Below, piece by piece: positions 7,783 to 15,648 of a stretch of DNA of 64,000 bases. The notes under the pieces are model-generated. The model searched no databases, was not told the origin of the DNA, and was given only the letters and a program-made list of their open reading frames with translations. The DNA is from a virus, in IMG/VR virus record IMGVR_UViG_3300020472_000012, positions 50,374-114,373 of that record; one strand, 5' to 3'. Position 1 is the first letter of the stretch. Each line of letters starts with the position of its first letter. Made by a program: the position numbers and the translations under genes.

Positions 7783-7995
7783 ATGAATAGAAAACAACAC
7801 AAAGCACTTAAAGAAACATTCGTTACAGTCTTTACTGGATTGGTCATTAATTGGCCAATCAGTTTAGGATTGTTATACTTATGTTGGGATGTAATTGGAC
7901 TTAACACTCTTGAGACTTCTATCGTTATGACATTAGGTATGACTTTAGTTGCTCTCTTGAGGGTCTTTACTATTAGGATGTATTACGAAGAATGA
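7783..7995 (+). CDS. Two-span membrane protein
   Basis: The 70-residue protein has two hydrophobic segments (about 14-35 and 42-62). The pattern KETFVTVFTGLVINWPISL is one I associate with a small membrane-protein family widespread in marine phages. Its stop overlaps the next ATG (ATGA). A role in the host inner membrane is inference. Confidence 0.6.
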   Translation: MNRKQHKALKETFVTVFTGLVINWPISLGLLYLCWDVIGLNTLETSIVMTLGMTLVALLRVFTIRMYYEE

Positions 7996-8318
7996 ATAAA
8001 CAATTAGAATTAGACTTCCAGTTAAGTAAACCTATTCCTAGAGGTCAAATAGACCAACAGGAATATGCAAGGGTATTGAATTCTGTAGGAGTCTTTGTGG
8101 ACTATGTTCATGGGACTTATGAAGAAGTAGAAAATTACTGTGACATCAACAATTATTGGGTAGATAGGTATCTAGACCATGTTGACCCTATGACAGTACA
8201 AAGACATTTTAAATATATTGGTTCTGGGCAGAATCCATGTTCAGTTGCTAGACCAATTTACCAGTACGATAAGGATGGTAAGTTTATTGGTTACACTGAA
8301 TTTAAAGAGAAATGGTAA
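7992..8318 (+). CDS. Hypothetical 108-residue protein
   Basis: A soluble protein with an acidic middle (YEEVENYCDINNYWVDRYLDHVD) and a C-terminal YQYDKDGKFIGYTEFKEKW that resembles a short beta-hairpin module seen in many phage proteins. It overlaps the preceding gene by 4 bases. It ends just before the class B promoter of the clamp operon. Confidence 0.6.
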   Translation: MNKQLELDFQLSKPIPRGQIDQQEYARVLNSVGVFVDYVHGTYEEVENYCDINNYWVDRYLDHVDPMTVQRHFKYIGSGQNPCSVARPIYQYDKDGKFIGYTEFKEKW

Positions 8319-8319
8319 C

Positions 8320-8347
8320 TTGACAAATCCAGAATCTATGAGATAAT
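8320..8347 (+). promoter_or_regulatory. Class B promoter of the clamp operon
   Basis: TTGACA (8320-8325), 16-bp spacer, GATAAT (8342-8347). The predicted +1 is exactly ATG 8354, which lacks a Shine-Dalgarno sequence. Confidence 0.8.
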
Positions 8348-8353
8348 AATTAT

Positions 8354-8650
8354 ATGAGTGATATAAAGTATAAATTTAACGAACCCAAACTATTGAAAGA
8401 AATAGCAGATTATGTAACTACTACCTATGAACAACATTATGGTGGTGGTAAATATCAGGCAACTGATATGATAATTGACTCTGGACATGGTGAGGGTTTT
8501 TCAGTAGGTAATATTATGAAGTATGCAATGAGATATGGTAAGAAAGGTGGTAAGAATCGTCAAGACTTGCTTAAGATTGTACATTATTCTCTTATTGCTT
8601 TATATAATCATGATGAAACATCAAGTAGTGAGGTAAAAAATGAATCTTAG
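8354..8650 (+). CDS. DUF3310-like protein
   Basis: The 98-residue protein has the 'FSVGNIMKYAMRYGKKGGKNRQDLLK' type segment seen in DUF3310 (T7 gp1.7-like nucleotide-metabolism proteins): a 'xGNxxKYxxRxGKKG...DLxK' helix pair. It is the first gene of the clamp/clamp-loader operon and appears to be translated from a leaderless mRNA. It overlaps the gp45 gene by 11 bases. A role in nucleotide metabolism is inferred from the family. Confidence 0.68.
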   Translation: MSDIKYKFNEPKLLKEIADYVTTTYEQHYGGGKYQATDMIIDSGHGEGFSVGNIMKYAMRYGKKGGKNRQDLLKIVHYSLIALYNHDETSSSEVKNES

Positions 8651-9308
8651 TGATGATACTCTTGAAGTCCTAGACAATTTTTCAGATATTAACTCTGGAA
8701 TTACTGTTAGGGTGGGGCAAGAGTTAAAAACAATTTCCCCAATGAAAAACATTTTTGGTACAGCCAAAATATCTGAGAACTTTGATAAAGAGTTTTCGAT
8801 ATATGACTTATCAGAATTTCTTGCAACTTTATCGTTGTTCGATGCACCAACTTATGAGTTTGGTGAGAAAGAAGTTGTAGTTAGTGAAGGTGGTAATAAA
8901 GCAAGGTATGTGTATGCAGACCCTTCAATGATTATTACTCCAGAGAAAGATATAACAATGCCTAATCCAGAGATTGTATTTGAATTAGATAGTAATACTC
9001 TAAGTAAAGTACAAAAGGCTGCAAATGTTCTATCGTTGCCAGACTTAGTTTTGGAATCAGATGGTACAATTGTTCTTCTTGCAGTAAGAGATAGGAAACT
9101 AACTGACTCAAGTAATGAGTTTGGTGAGAAGATTGCAGATGGTGATGGTAGTGTCTATTCAATGAACTTCAAGATAGAGAACTTGAAAGTATTGGATGAT
9201 GATTATACAGTGTATGTATCATCAAAAGGTATTTCACACTTTGTTTCAAAGAATAAAGGTGTAGAATATTTCATTGCATTAGAACCAGATTCAAAATATG
9301 GGGCATAA
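8640..9308 (+). CDS. 45: Sliding clamp (T4 gp45-like)
   Basis: The 222-residue protein is the size of T4 gp45 and aligns with its layout: TLEVLDNFSDINSGITVRVG, FDKEFSIYDLSEFLATLSLFD and SSKGISHFVSKNKGVEYFIAL. The trimeric clamp tethers the gp43 polymerase and, in T4, also activates late transcription with the late sigma factor and co-activator. It is cotranscribed with the clamp-loader gene gp44. Recognition is strong. Confidence 0.9.
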   Translation: MNLSDDTLEVLDNFSDINSGITVRVGQELKTISPMKNIFGTAKISENFDKEFSIYDLSEFLATLSLFDAPTYEFGEKEVVVSEGGNKARYVYADPSMIITPEKDITMPNPEIVFELDSNTLSKVQKAANVLSLPDLVLESDGTIVLLAVRDRKLTDSSNEFGEKIADGDGSVYSMNFKIENLKVLDDDYTVYVSSKGISHFVSKNKGVEYFIALEPDSKYGA

Positions 9309-9312
9309 CTCA

Positions 9313-9320
9313 TATAAATA
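9313..9320 (+). promoter_or_regulatory. T4-type late promoter box
   Basis: A perfect TATAAATA. The predicted start, about 6 bases downstream, would lie inside the small frame at 9321 and could give a late transcript for gp44. Confidence 0.5.
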
Positions 9321-9440
9321 ATGAATGTAGATACTAAGACATTGGTATTAAGGGCTGCAAGACCAACTCTCTCATCTAGGGGTTTTGTTCAGTTTGATAA
9401 GGTGGGTTATCAGACTTCTTTAATTCGAGATATATTATGA
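9321..9440 (+). CDS. 39-residue protein before gp44
   Basis: The frame MNVDTKTLVLRAARPTLSSR... ends in VGYQTSLIRDIL and overlaps the gp44 start (ATGA), so it could couple clamp-loader translation. It begins immediately after the TATAAATA box, so it would be read only from the upstream clamp operon. No family recognised. Confidence 0.45.
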   Translation: MNVDTKTLVLRAARPTLSSRGFVQFDKVGYQTSLIRDIL

Positions 9441-10369
9441 CAGAAGAATTTTTATGGGTAGAGAAGTATCGTCCAAAAACTATTGAGGATTGTGTACTTC
9501 CATCACAAATCAAACAAACCTTTTTTGACTTAAAAGGTGAAATTCCAAATATGATTCTTAGTGGTTCTGCTGGAACTGGTAAGACTACTGTTGCACGAGC
9601 ATTGTGTGAACAAGTTGGTGCAGATTGGATTATCATTAATGGTTCAGAAGAGAGTGGTATTGATGTTCTTAGAACAAAGATTAAAAACTTTGCTTCTACT
9701 GTGTCGTTGGGTGGTGGAAACAAAGTTGTTATTCTCGATGAAGCAGATTATCTAAATCCACAATCAACCCAACCAGCATTGAGAGGATTCATCGAAGAGT
9801 TCCATAAGAACTGTAGATTTATCCTAACATGCAACTTCAAGAACAGAATAATACAACCTTTGCATTCAAGATGCACTGTAATAGACTTTAGAATACCAGC
9901 TAATGAAAGACCAAGACTCGCATCTGTATTCATGGCAAGATTAATGACAATCTTAACTGAGGAAGGTGTGAAGTGGAATACAGAAGTATTACAAGAACTG
10001 GTAATGAAATACTTTCCAGACTTTAGAAGAACTATAAATGAACTACAGAGATATGGAACTAGTGGTGAGATTGATGTAGGTATCTTAACTAATGTCCAAG
10101 AAGAAAGTTTAAAAGAACTAATGTCTCATCTTAAAACCAAAAGGTTTACTGATATGAGACGATGGGTTGCAATGAATGTTGATAACGACCCAGTAATGCT
10201 ATATAGAAAGTTGTATGATAGTTTATATGAAACTGTCGATAAATCAACAATCCCACAAGCAGTTTTAATTATTGCAGATTATAGTTATAAGTCTGCATTT
10301 GTAGCCGACCAAGAAATTAACTTGGTTGCATGTTTAACCGAACTAATGATGGAGTGTAAATTTTCATGA
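9437..10369 (+). CDS. 44: Clamp loader large subunit (T4 gp44-like)
   Basis: The 310-residue AAA+ ATPase has Walker A SGSAGTGKTT (K49), Walker B VVILDEADYL and the SRC motif (HSRCTVIDF), all typical of clamp loaders. It opens the gp45 clamp and loads it on primer-template DNA with gp62 (14869-15246). In T4, genes 44 and 62 are adjacent. Here about 4.5 kb, including the DNA-modification cassette, separates them. Confidence 0.93.
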   Translation: MTEEFLWVEKYRPKTIEDCVLPSQIKQTFFDLKGEIPNMILSGSAGTGKTTVARALCEQVGADWIIINGSEESGIDVLRTKIKNFASTVSLGGGNKVVILDEADYLNPQSTQPALRGFIEEFHKNCRFILTCNFKNRIIQPLHSRCTVIDFRIPANERPRLASVFMARLMTILTEEGVKWNTEVLQELVMKYFPDFRRTINELQRYGTSGEIDVGILTNVQEESLKELMSHLKTKRFTDMRRWVAMNVDNDPVMLYRKLYDSLYETVDKSTIPQAVLIIADYSYKSAFVADQEINLVACLTELMMECKFS

Positions 10370-10533
10370 AACAATTTAAAGAATGGATAAACAGGGACAA
10401 CAACAAATTTACTTTTGTTGGTGCCTTCTGTCTATTGGGTATGACAGTTACATGGGGTGATGGTATGGCTGAGTTTGCAACATTTTCAGCAATATTTGTT
10501 TTTTGTGTAATTAGAAAAGTGCTAAATATATAA
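10366..10533 (+). CDS. Small membrane protein after gp44
   Basis: A 55-residue protein whose ATG overlaps the gp44 stop (ATGA). A hydrophilic N-terminus (MKQFKEWINRDNNK) is followed by two short hydrophobic stretches (FTFVGAFCLLGM, FATFSAIFVFCVI). Function unknown. Confidence 0.55.
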   Translation: MKQFKEWINRDNNKFTFVGAFCLLGMTVTWGDGMAEFATFSAIFVFCVIRKVLNI

Positions 10534-10534
10534 T

Positions 10535-10729
10535 ATGGAATACGAACTAGTACATTATATACTTTTAGGTCTCCTTGTTGGACTCGCATATTGGCATGGT
10601 CATAAGACTGGAGTCAATGCTGGTGCAGAAGGAATGTATGAACATTTATATAATAGTGGGACAAGAAAAGAAGATAAGGTTATTGTTGCATTAGAATATG
10701 AAGATAGACATTATAAAAAGGATTTTTAA
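10535..10729 (+). CDS. Small N-terminal-anchored membrane protein
   Basis: The 64-residue protein has one helix near the N-terminus (YILLGLLVGLAYWHG) and a charged cytosolic tail (GTRKEDKVIVALEYEDRHYKKDF). Its stop overlaps the next ATG by one base. Function unknown. Confidence 0.55.
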   Translation: MEYELVHYILLGLLVGLAYWHGHKTGVNAGAEGMYEHLYNSGTRKEDKVIVALEYEDRHYKKDF

Positions 10730-11493
10730 TGGAACAACCAACACTATCAAAAGATTTATTTAGAATCAAACTCAATGTTGGGTTAGACTATAGATTTATT
10801 GCTGATTGGTGTATAGAACATGAACATCATCCATACTTCTCACATGATGAAGATGGGGTTGCAACACCAAATCAATTTAGTGATAATCTAAGGTCATATG
10901 TTAGAGGTTCCAAAGAAGGTATAGATTTTGGTGAAGATGGTGTAGCAGATTTAGAAGAGAAGACTAAAGACATAGAATATTATCATACCTATAATCCATT
11001 TTCATTTGGATTAAGACCATTTGCAGATTTATACTGGAAGTTAAATGAGTTCTTCTATTCAGACCCACAAGTTAACGAGGCTGGTGAACCATATTACATT
11101 CATGGATGGTTTAATGTATATACAAAGAAAGATGAAGACAATAAAGGGTATGACCACATCCCTTGGCACAAACATATGGAAGTTTATCATCCACATATCT
11201 ATCATGGATTTTATTGTGCAAATGTACAACCTTCTCAAACTTGGTACAGAGAGGGCCCAGAATCTACAGAGGAATCGTGGTTAAAACATACAGACTATGA
11301 TGATATGATAATATATTCACCATCATCATTTGAACATGCATCAACGCCATGGCTTGAAGACAAACCTAGAGTGACGATTGCATTTGACATTATTCCAGAG
11401 AGTGTTTATCTCTCAGAACATAATATTGGTAACTATCAATGGGGATTAGAACCAAGACAATATCAATCAATACCATTTCCTAAATGCATATGA
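10729..11493 (+). CDS. 2OG-Fe(II) oxygenase-like protein
   Basis: The 254-residue protein has a double-stranded beta-helix pattern: candidate iron ligands H147/H149 (PWHKHMEVYHPHIYHGFYC), distal H203 (SSFEHASTPW) and the 2OG-binding Arg R214 (KPRVTIAFDI). Similar proteins are common in T4-like marine phages; substrates are mostly unknown. It directly precedes and overlaps the C5-methyltransferase gene, so a role in DNA-base modification is possible but unproven. It is one of five such proteins here. Confidence 0.65.
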   Translation: MEQPTLSKDLFRIKLNVGLDYRFIADWCIEHEHHPYFSHDEDGVATPNQFSDNLRSYVRGSKEGIDFGEDGVADLEEKTKDIEYYHTYNPFSFGLRPFADLYWKLNEFFYSDPQVNEAGEPYYIHGWFNVYTKKDEDNKGYDHIPWHKHMEVYHPHIYHGFYCANVQPSQTWYREGPESTEESWLKHTDYDDMIIYSPSSFEHASTPWLEDKPRVTIAFDIIPESVYLSEHNIGNYQWGLEPRQYQSIPFPKCI

Positions 11494-12755
11494 ACTATTT
11501 TCAATACACATTAAATGATTTAGAACACAATTCTGCAAAGAAAGAATTCAATTACATTACCTTCTTTGCTGGTGGTGGTGGAAGTTCTTGTGCATATAAA
11601 CTTGCTGGTGGTGATGTAAGATACATGAATGAGTTTCAACAGATTCATGTAGATACTTACCTTGCAAACTTTCCTAATACAGTTCATGAATGTAAAGATA
11701 TAAAACAAGTCACTGGTAAAGATATTTTAGAAATGACAGGATTACAAAAAGGTGAACTTGATATTATGGATGGTTCTCCACCATGTCCACCATTCTCTAT
11801 GGCTGGAAAGAAAAGAGAAGGTTGGGGTAAAGAGAAAGTTGCATATGGAATGAAACAACAGAACATAGAAGACCTTACTTGGGAAATGATTAGAATCGCA
11901 GAGGAAGTCATGCCCAAAGTTATAGTATGTGAAAATGTGAAAGGTCTTTCTATGGACTATGCAAGAGACCATCTTATTAAGATGATAACAGATTTTGAAA
12001 AACTTGGGTATTCAGTTACATGGAAAATCATGAAGGGTCATGAACATGGAGTACCACAAAAAAGAGAAAGAGTATTCTTAGTTGGTGTTCGTGATGATGT
12101 ATTAGATGCAATAGGAATGCCATTTATGTGTTTAAGTGGATTGTTTCCAGAGACAACTCCAGAAAGAATATCGATTGGAGAAGCAATTGATGACTTAATA
12201 GATGATGAAGAGAATAAGAAGGATGCAGAATATCTAGTTAATTCAATGAATAATTCATCAAAGTCACATTGGATTAATGGATTTGAGACACATCCAGACC
12301 CAGACTATGCACACTGTGGCCCATGTAAAGGGTTAGATGGTGTTGCAGATATGATGGGAAATCGTCCTTACATATCAATAGGTGATGATATTGTTGGGCC
12401 TTGGTTTGAAGAACAAATAGAAAATGGACACTTAAAAGAAGAGGATGCAAAACATTCTTATTATATGTCAAGAATTGTTCCAAAACATCTTCCAGCACAT
12501 TCACTAACTGAACAAGGATGTCAAGAAAAATTTATGGGTGGTAATCACTTCCACTATAGTGGTAAGAGGATATACACACCAAAAGAAATGGTCAGACTTA
12601 TGACATTACCAAATGATTATAAGATGACTGGGGACTATAACGATAAAGGTGCAAGAATAGGTTTAATGGTTGCACCACTATGTTTGTACTACTTAGTAGA
12701 ACAAATAAAGGAACAGGTATTAAAGCCATGGAATTCACTGCACCAAAAGACTTAG
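11490..12755 (+). CDS. DNA (cytosine-5) methyltransferase
   Basis: The 421-residue enzyme shows the C5-MTase motifs in order: motif I FFAGGGGSSC, motif IV GSPPCPPFS with the catalytic Cys (about residue 99), motif VI CENVKG, motif VIII QKRERVFLVG and motif IX/X region YTPKEMVRLMTLPNDY. Motif IV reads PPCPPFS where host enzymes usually have PPCQ. ATG 11490 overlaps the upstream stop (ATGA); ATG 11484 is an alternative. The TET-like dioxygenase gene overlaps its 3' end, and a glycosyltransferase follows. This suggests the enzyme makes 5mC on phage DNA as substrate for further modification. Confidence 0.9.
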   Translation: MNYFQYTLNDLEHNSAKKEFNYITFFAGGGGSSCAYKLAGGDVRYMNEFQQIHVDTYLANFPNTVHECKDIKQVTGKDILEMTGLQKGELDIMDGSPPCPPFSMAGKKREGWGKEKVAYGMKQQNIEDLTWEMIRIAEEVMPKVIVCENVKGLSMDYARDHLIKMITDFEKLGYSVTWKIMKGHEHGVPQKRERVFLVGVRDDVLDAIGMPFMCLSGLFPETTPERISIGEAIDDLIDDEENKKDAEYLVNSMNNSSKSHWINGFETHPDPDYAHCGPCKGLDGVADMMGNRPYISIGDDIVGPWFEEQIENGHLKEEDAKHSYYMSRIVPKHLPAHSLTEQGCQEKFMGGNHFHYSGKRIYTPKEMVRLMTLPNDYKMTGDYNDKGARIGLMVAPLCLYYLVEQIKEQVLKPWNSLHQKT

Positions 12756-13729
12756 GTTTTGACGAAACCTTTGAACGATTTAATGGGAAGTTCCTAGATG
12801 AAACTTCTTATGATACTGTTGTATCTTCTATTGGAGTAGAAGAAGATATTATCAAAATCTACAAACCAACTGGTTCATTGTTTGATAAACCATTACTTGC
12901 ATGTATAGTAAAGAATACCTATCAAGGTGACACTTACCATCAAGTTAAAGACACTTTGTATTCTATAGATGATACTTCTACCATGAGAGCAAACGCTGCC
13001 GGCCCTATCGACCACGAAGAAATGAAAGCAAAAGGATTGATAGAAGGTAAAGATTATGTTCTAAGAACACCAAATTCATATTATCCATTAAAGAAGAATG
13101 GTGAATTCAATCGTATTGCAGAAGCAAATGCAATTCATTCTGTCTTTGCTGGATATAAGAGAGGTAGATTTACTGGTATGATAGGATTATCAAACTGGTG
13201 TGAAAAGAAATCTAATATAGATAAATGGAATACAATGAAAAAGATTGCAGTTGTTAACGAACAAGCACTTAAGAAAGGTTGTCCAGATATCTGGAAACTA
13301 CAAAGAACATATGCAGATGAATGTATAGAAGAGAAGTATCATTTAGGTGGTGCTCCAATTACTACATTATCTGCAAACAAATATACCAGTGAAGGGACTG
13401 CAAAGATGTCTGCACATATTGATGGTAAAGACCTAGAGTTTGGTATGACTACAATGTGTGTATTCAGATTAGGTAACTTTGGTGGTGCATATCTAACATT
13501 CCCAAGATATGGAATTGCAATTGAGGCTGATGATGGGGATGTATTGATTGCAGATTCAAACGAATTACATGGAGTCACCAAGATAGAAGGTGATGGAATA
13601 AGATTATCGTGTGTTGCATACTGTTCAACTGATGTTGCTACTAAAGGACAAGGTGGTAAATCAGAGAAGGCAATAGGACAACATGCAAGTAAGTATCAAG
13701 AAAAAGGTAGTCTTGACTCATTCTTATGA
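12728..13729 (+). CDS. TET/JBP-family 5mC dioxygenase
   Basis: The 333-residue 2OG-Fe(II) enzyme has the HxD...H...R set: H230-D232 (MSAHIDGKDLEFG), H281 (SNELHGV) and R292 (GIRLSCVAYC), in the spacing of the TET/JBP family. These oxidise the methyl group of 5mC (or thymine) in DNA. It overlaps the C5-MTase gene and is followed by a TET-associated-type glycosyltransferase, the arrangement known from phages that make 5-hydroxymethylcytosine-based hypermodified DNA. I chose ATG 12728; an earlier in-frame ATG (12680) lies deep inside the MTase. Family call strong, activity inferred. Confidence 0.8.
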   Translation: MEFTAPKDLGFDETFERFNGKFLDETSYDTVVSSIGVEEDIIKIYKPTGSLFDKPLLACIVKNTYQGDTYHQVKDTLYSIDDTSTMRANAAGPIDHEEMKAKGLIEGKDYVLRTPNSYYPLKKNGEFNRIAEANAIHSVFAGYKRGRFTGMIGLSNWCEKKSNIDKWNTMKKIAVVNEQALKKGCPDIWKLQRTYADECIEEKYHLGGAPITTLSANKYTSEGTAKMSAHIDGKDLEFGMTTMCVFRLGNFGGAYLTFPRYGIAIEADDGDVLIADSNELHGVTKIEGDGIRLSCVAYCSTDVATKGQGGKSEKAIGQHASKYQEKGSLDSFL

Positions 13730-13887
13730 AGAAGATTTGGACTATATGGAAGTATGCAATAGGTAGTTTTTCAGATGAGAAAACAGAAGACTACGATAAC
13801 CATGTTGCAATAATAAGAACATTTGTTGTTGGTATTAATGTGATATGTGCATTTTTTATTATGGCAAACATAATACACAATTGGTGA
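13726..13887 (+). CDS. 53-residue membrane protein inside the modification cassette
   Basis: The ATG overlaps the dioxygenase stop (ATGA). A basic aromatic start (MKKIWTIWKYAIG) and acidic middle precede one membrane helix (FVVGINVICAFFIMANII). It sits between the dioxygenase and glycosyltransferase genes with tight spacing. Function unknown. Confidence 0.55.
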   Translation: MKKIWTIWKYAIGSFSDEKTEDYDNHVAIIRTFVVGINVICAFFIMANIIHNW

Positions 13888-13890
13888 TTA

Positions 13891-14685
13891 ATGGATAGAT
13901 TATACATTCCAACATATGACAGAGTTGGTAAACAACTTGCATTTGATAGTCTTCCAAATAAATGGAAGGACAAAGCAATATTAGTTGTACATCCAGACGA
14001 AGTACATGAGGGTTATCCTACATTATCATGTCCAGTTCAAGGGACTGGTATTGCACCAGTTAGAGAATGGATTGCACAACATGGTCAAGGAACTAGATAT
14101 GGTGTCATAGATGATGACATAGAATTTGTATATACTAGAAAAGAAGACGAAGAAGGCCCAAGTAATATCAAACTAGATGATAACATGTTTGACTCTATGA
14201 TTAATATCTTCAATGACTGGATGGATATGGGGTATATGCACTGTGGAGCAGATGCATCTTGGAATCCACCTACAAGAGATAAAGACCACAAAGAGTGTGG
14301 TAGAATATGTGGTAATGTATTCTATGATGGAGAAAGACTACCAGTTGATGATATAGACTGGACTGGATTACCAATTGCAGAAGACTATTATGTCACCTTA
14401 CAGTTATTAACTATGGGGTTTCCTAATATGATATCTTATAGGGCTAGAGTTAATCCAAATGAAACCCAAGCAAAAGGTGGTTGTTCCACCTTTAGAAGTT
14501 TAGAGATTCATAATGAATCTATGAGAGAATTACAGAGAAGGTTCCCACAATTTGTAAAACTAAGAGAAAAGATTGCAAAGAATAGTGGAGAATGGTCTAA
14601 TAAAGTGAAACTGGCTGCAACCATTTCATGGAAAGAGGCATATAAGTCTTCTCAAGTATCGACAATAACAGATTTTATGGTATAA
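13891..14685 (+). CDS. TET-associated-type glycosyltransferase (TAGT-like)
   Basis: The 264-residue GT-A-like enzyme starts with a nucleotide-sugar-binding type strand (LYIPTYDRVGKQ) and has an acidic metal motif D74-D75-D76 (GVIDDDIEF) where GT-A enzymes have DxD. It also has LPIAEDYYVTLQLLTMG and a Cys-bearing GGCSTFRS. This layout fits the phage TAGT family that glycosylates hydroxymethylated cytosine made by TET enzymes. Position after the C5-MTase and TET-like genes supports that. A promoter for the next gene lies within its last codons. Confidence 0.72.
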   Translation: MDRLYIPTYDRVGKQLAFDSLPNKWKDKAILVVHPDEVHEGYPTLSCPVQGTGIAPVREWIAQHGQGTRYGVIDDDIEFVYTRKEDEEGPSNIKLDDNMFDSMINIFNDWMDMGYMHCGADASWNPPTRDKDHKECGRICGNVFYDGERLPVDDIDWTGLPIAEDYYVTLQLLTMGFPNMISYRARVNPNETQAKGGCSTFRSLEIHNESMRELQRRFPQFVKLREKIAKNSGEWSNKVKLAATISWKEAYKSSQVSTITDFMV

Positions 14686-14686
14686 T
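14659..14686 (+). promoter_or_regulatory. Class B promoter within the glycosyltransferase 3' end
   Basis: TCGACA (14659-14664), 16-bp spacer, TATAAT (14681-14686). The predicted +1 is exactly ATG 14693. It drives the gp62/RegA group. Confidence 0.72.
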
Positions 14687-14692
14687 ATTAAT

Positions 14693-14872
14693 ATGAGTGA
14701 AAATATAATAGAAATAATTAGAATGTTCCGAACTCTGGAAACAGAAGATATGGATGTAGTCCTATCTGCACTGAAAGAGATTAAAGACAAGAGGGATGGT
14801 GAAATTACTGTGTCGTCTAAGTCTAATCGAAATGAGTTTGGAGTACCATTTATAGTGCCACCAAAAGAATGA
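14693..14872 (+). CDS. 59-residue acidic protein upstream of gp62
   Basis: It is predicted to be leaderless from the class B promoter. Two helices (MSENIIEIIRMFRTLETED and DVVLSALKEIKDKRDGE) precede a polar tail. The stop overlaps the gp62 ATG (ATGA), so it likely couples clamp-loader small-subunit translation. No family recognised. Confidence 0.6.
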   Translation: MSENIIEIIRMFRTLETEDMDVVLSALKEIKDKRDGEITVSSKSNRNEFGVPFIVPPKE

Positions 14873-15246
14873 ACCCTTTCGACTTTGTTAATTCAGTAAC
14901 ATTTACAAAGGAAGATATCATGGTAGATGATATCTCAGAGAAAGAATACGCTCCTTATATCACAAATAGGACATTATCCTACCATCAAGATTGCATACTC
15001 TATGCTAACGAAATGAATCGTAGACACCACCTAAATAGTCGTCTTCAATTTCATTATTTCCTAAATACTCTTAGAAAAAGAAAAAGGTTTGCTAAATGGG
15101 CAAAACCGAATGTCTTGGACGATATGAAAGTCATCCAAGAGTATTATGGAGTCTCAAAATCTAAAGCGGAAGATTATATGAAACTTCTTTCTGCAAAAGA
15201 AATTGAGGAATTGAAAAACAGAATGAAAAAAGGTGGGAGACAATAA
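14869..15246 (+). CDS. 62: Clamp loader small subunit (T4 gp62-like)
   Basis: The 125-residue protein is shorter than T4 gp62 (187) but keeps its recognisable core: FDFVNSVTFTKEDIMVDD near the N-terminus, KEYAPYITNRTLSYHQD, LYANEMNRRHHLNSRLQFHYF and RKRKRFAKWAKP. It completes the gp44/62 clamp loader. RegA follows 3 bases later, matching the T4 order 62-regA. Confidence 0.85.
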   Translation: MNPFDFVNSVTFTKEDIMVDDISEKEYAPYITNRTLSYHQDCILYANEMNRRHHLNSRLQFHYFLNTLRKRKRFAKWAKPNVLDDMKVIQEYYGVSKSKAEDYMKLLSAKEIEELKNRMKKGGRQ

Positions 15247-15249
15247 ACA

Positions 15250-15648
15250 ATGAGCTACGACCTCTCCGATATGGTAGAGGTAGAGTTGAAAGAATCCGAT
15301 GACTTTCTAAAGGTCAAAGAGACGCTGACACGAATTGGTGTGGCATCTCGTAAAGAAAAGATACTCTATCAATCGTGTCATATCTTACATAAACGAGGAA
15401 GATACTATCTTGTACACTTCAAAGAACTCTTTGCATTAGATGGAAAAGAGTCTTCTATAGTGGAATCAGATATTGGAAGACGAAATGCAATTGCCAGACT
15501 TCTTGAAGAATGGGGATTGATTAAAATCATTTCCAACAATGCTGAAACACCACTTGCACCAATGAGTCAGATTAAGGTTTTACCCTATAAAGAAAAAACA
15601 GAGTGGGAACTTATTCCGAAATACAACATTGGTGTGGTGAGTAAATGA
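15250..15648 (+). CDS. regA: RegA translational repressor
   Basis: The 132-residue protein is clearly RegA: FLKVKETLTRIGVASRKEK, LYQSCHILHKRGRYYLVHFKE, NAIARLLEEWGLIKI and EWELIPKYNIG match T4 RegA segment by segment. RegA binds start-codon regions of early phage mRNAs and represses their translation. In a genome where many mRNAs seem leaderless, its target sites are of special interest. The end overlaps the lipase ATG (ATGA). Confidence 0.93.
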   Translation: MSYDLSDMVEVELKESDDFLKVKETLTRIGVASRKEKILYQSCHILHKRGRYYLVHFKELFALDGKESSIVESDIGRRNAIARLLEEWGLIKIISNNAETPLAPMSQIKVLPYKEKTEWELIPKYNIGVVSK

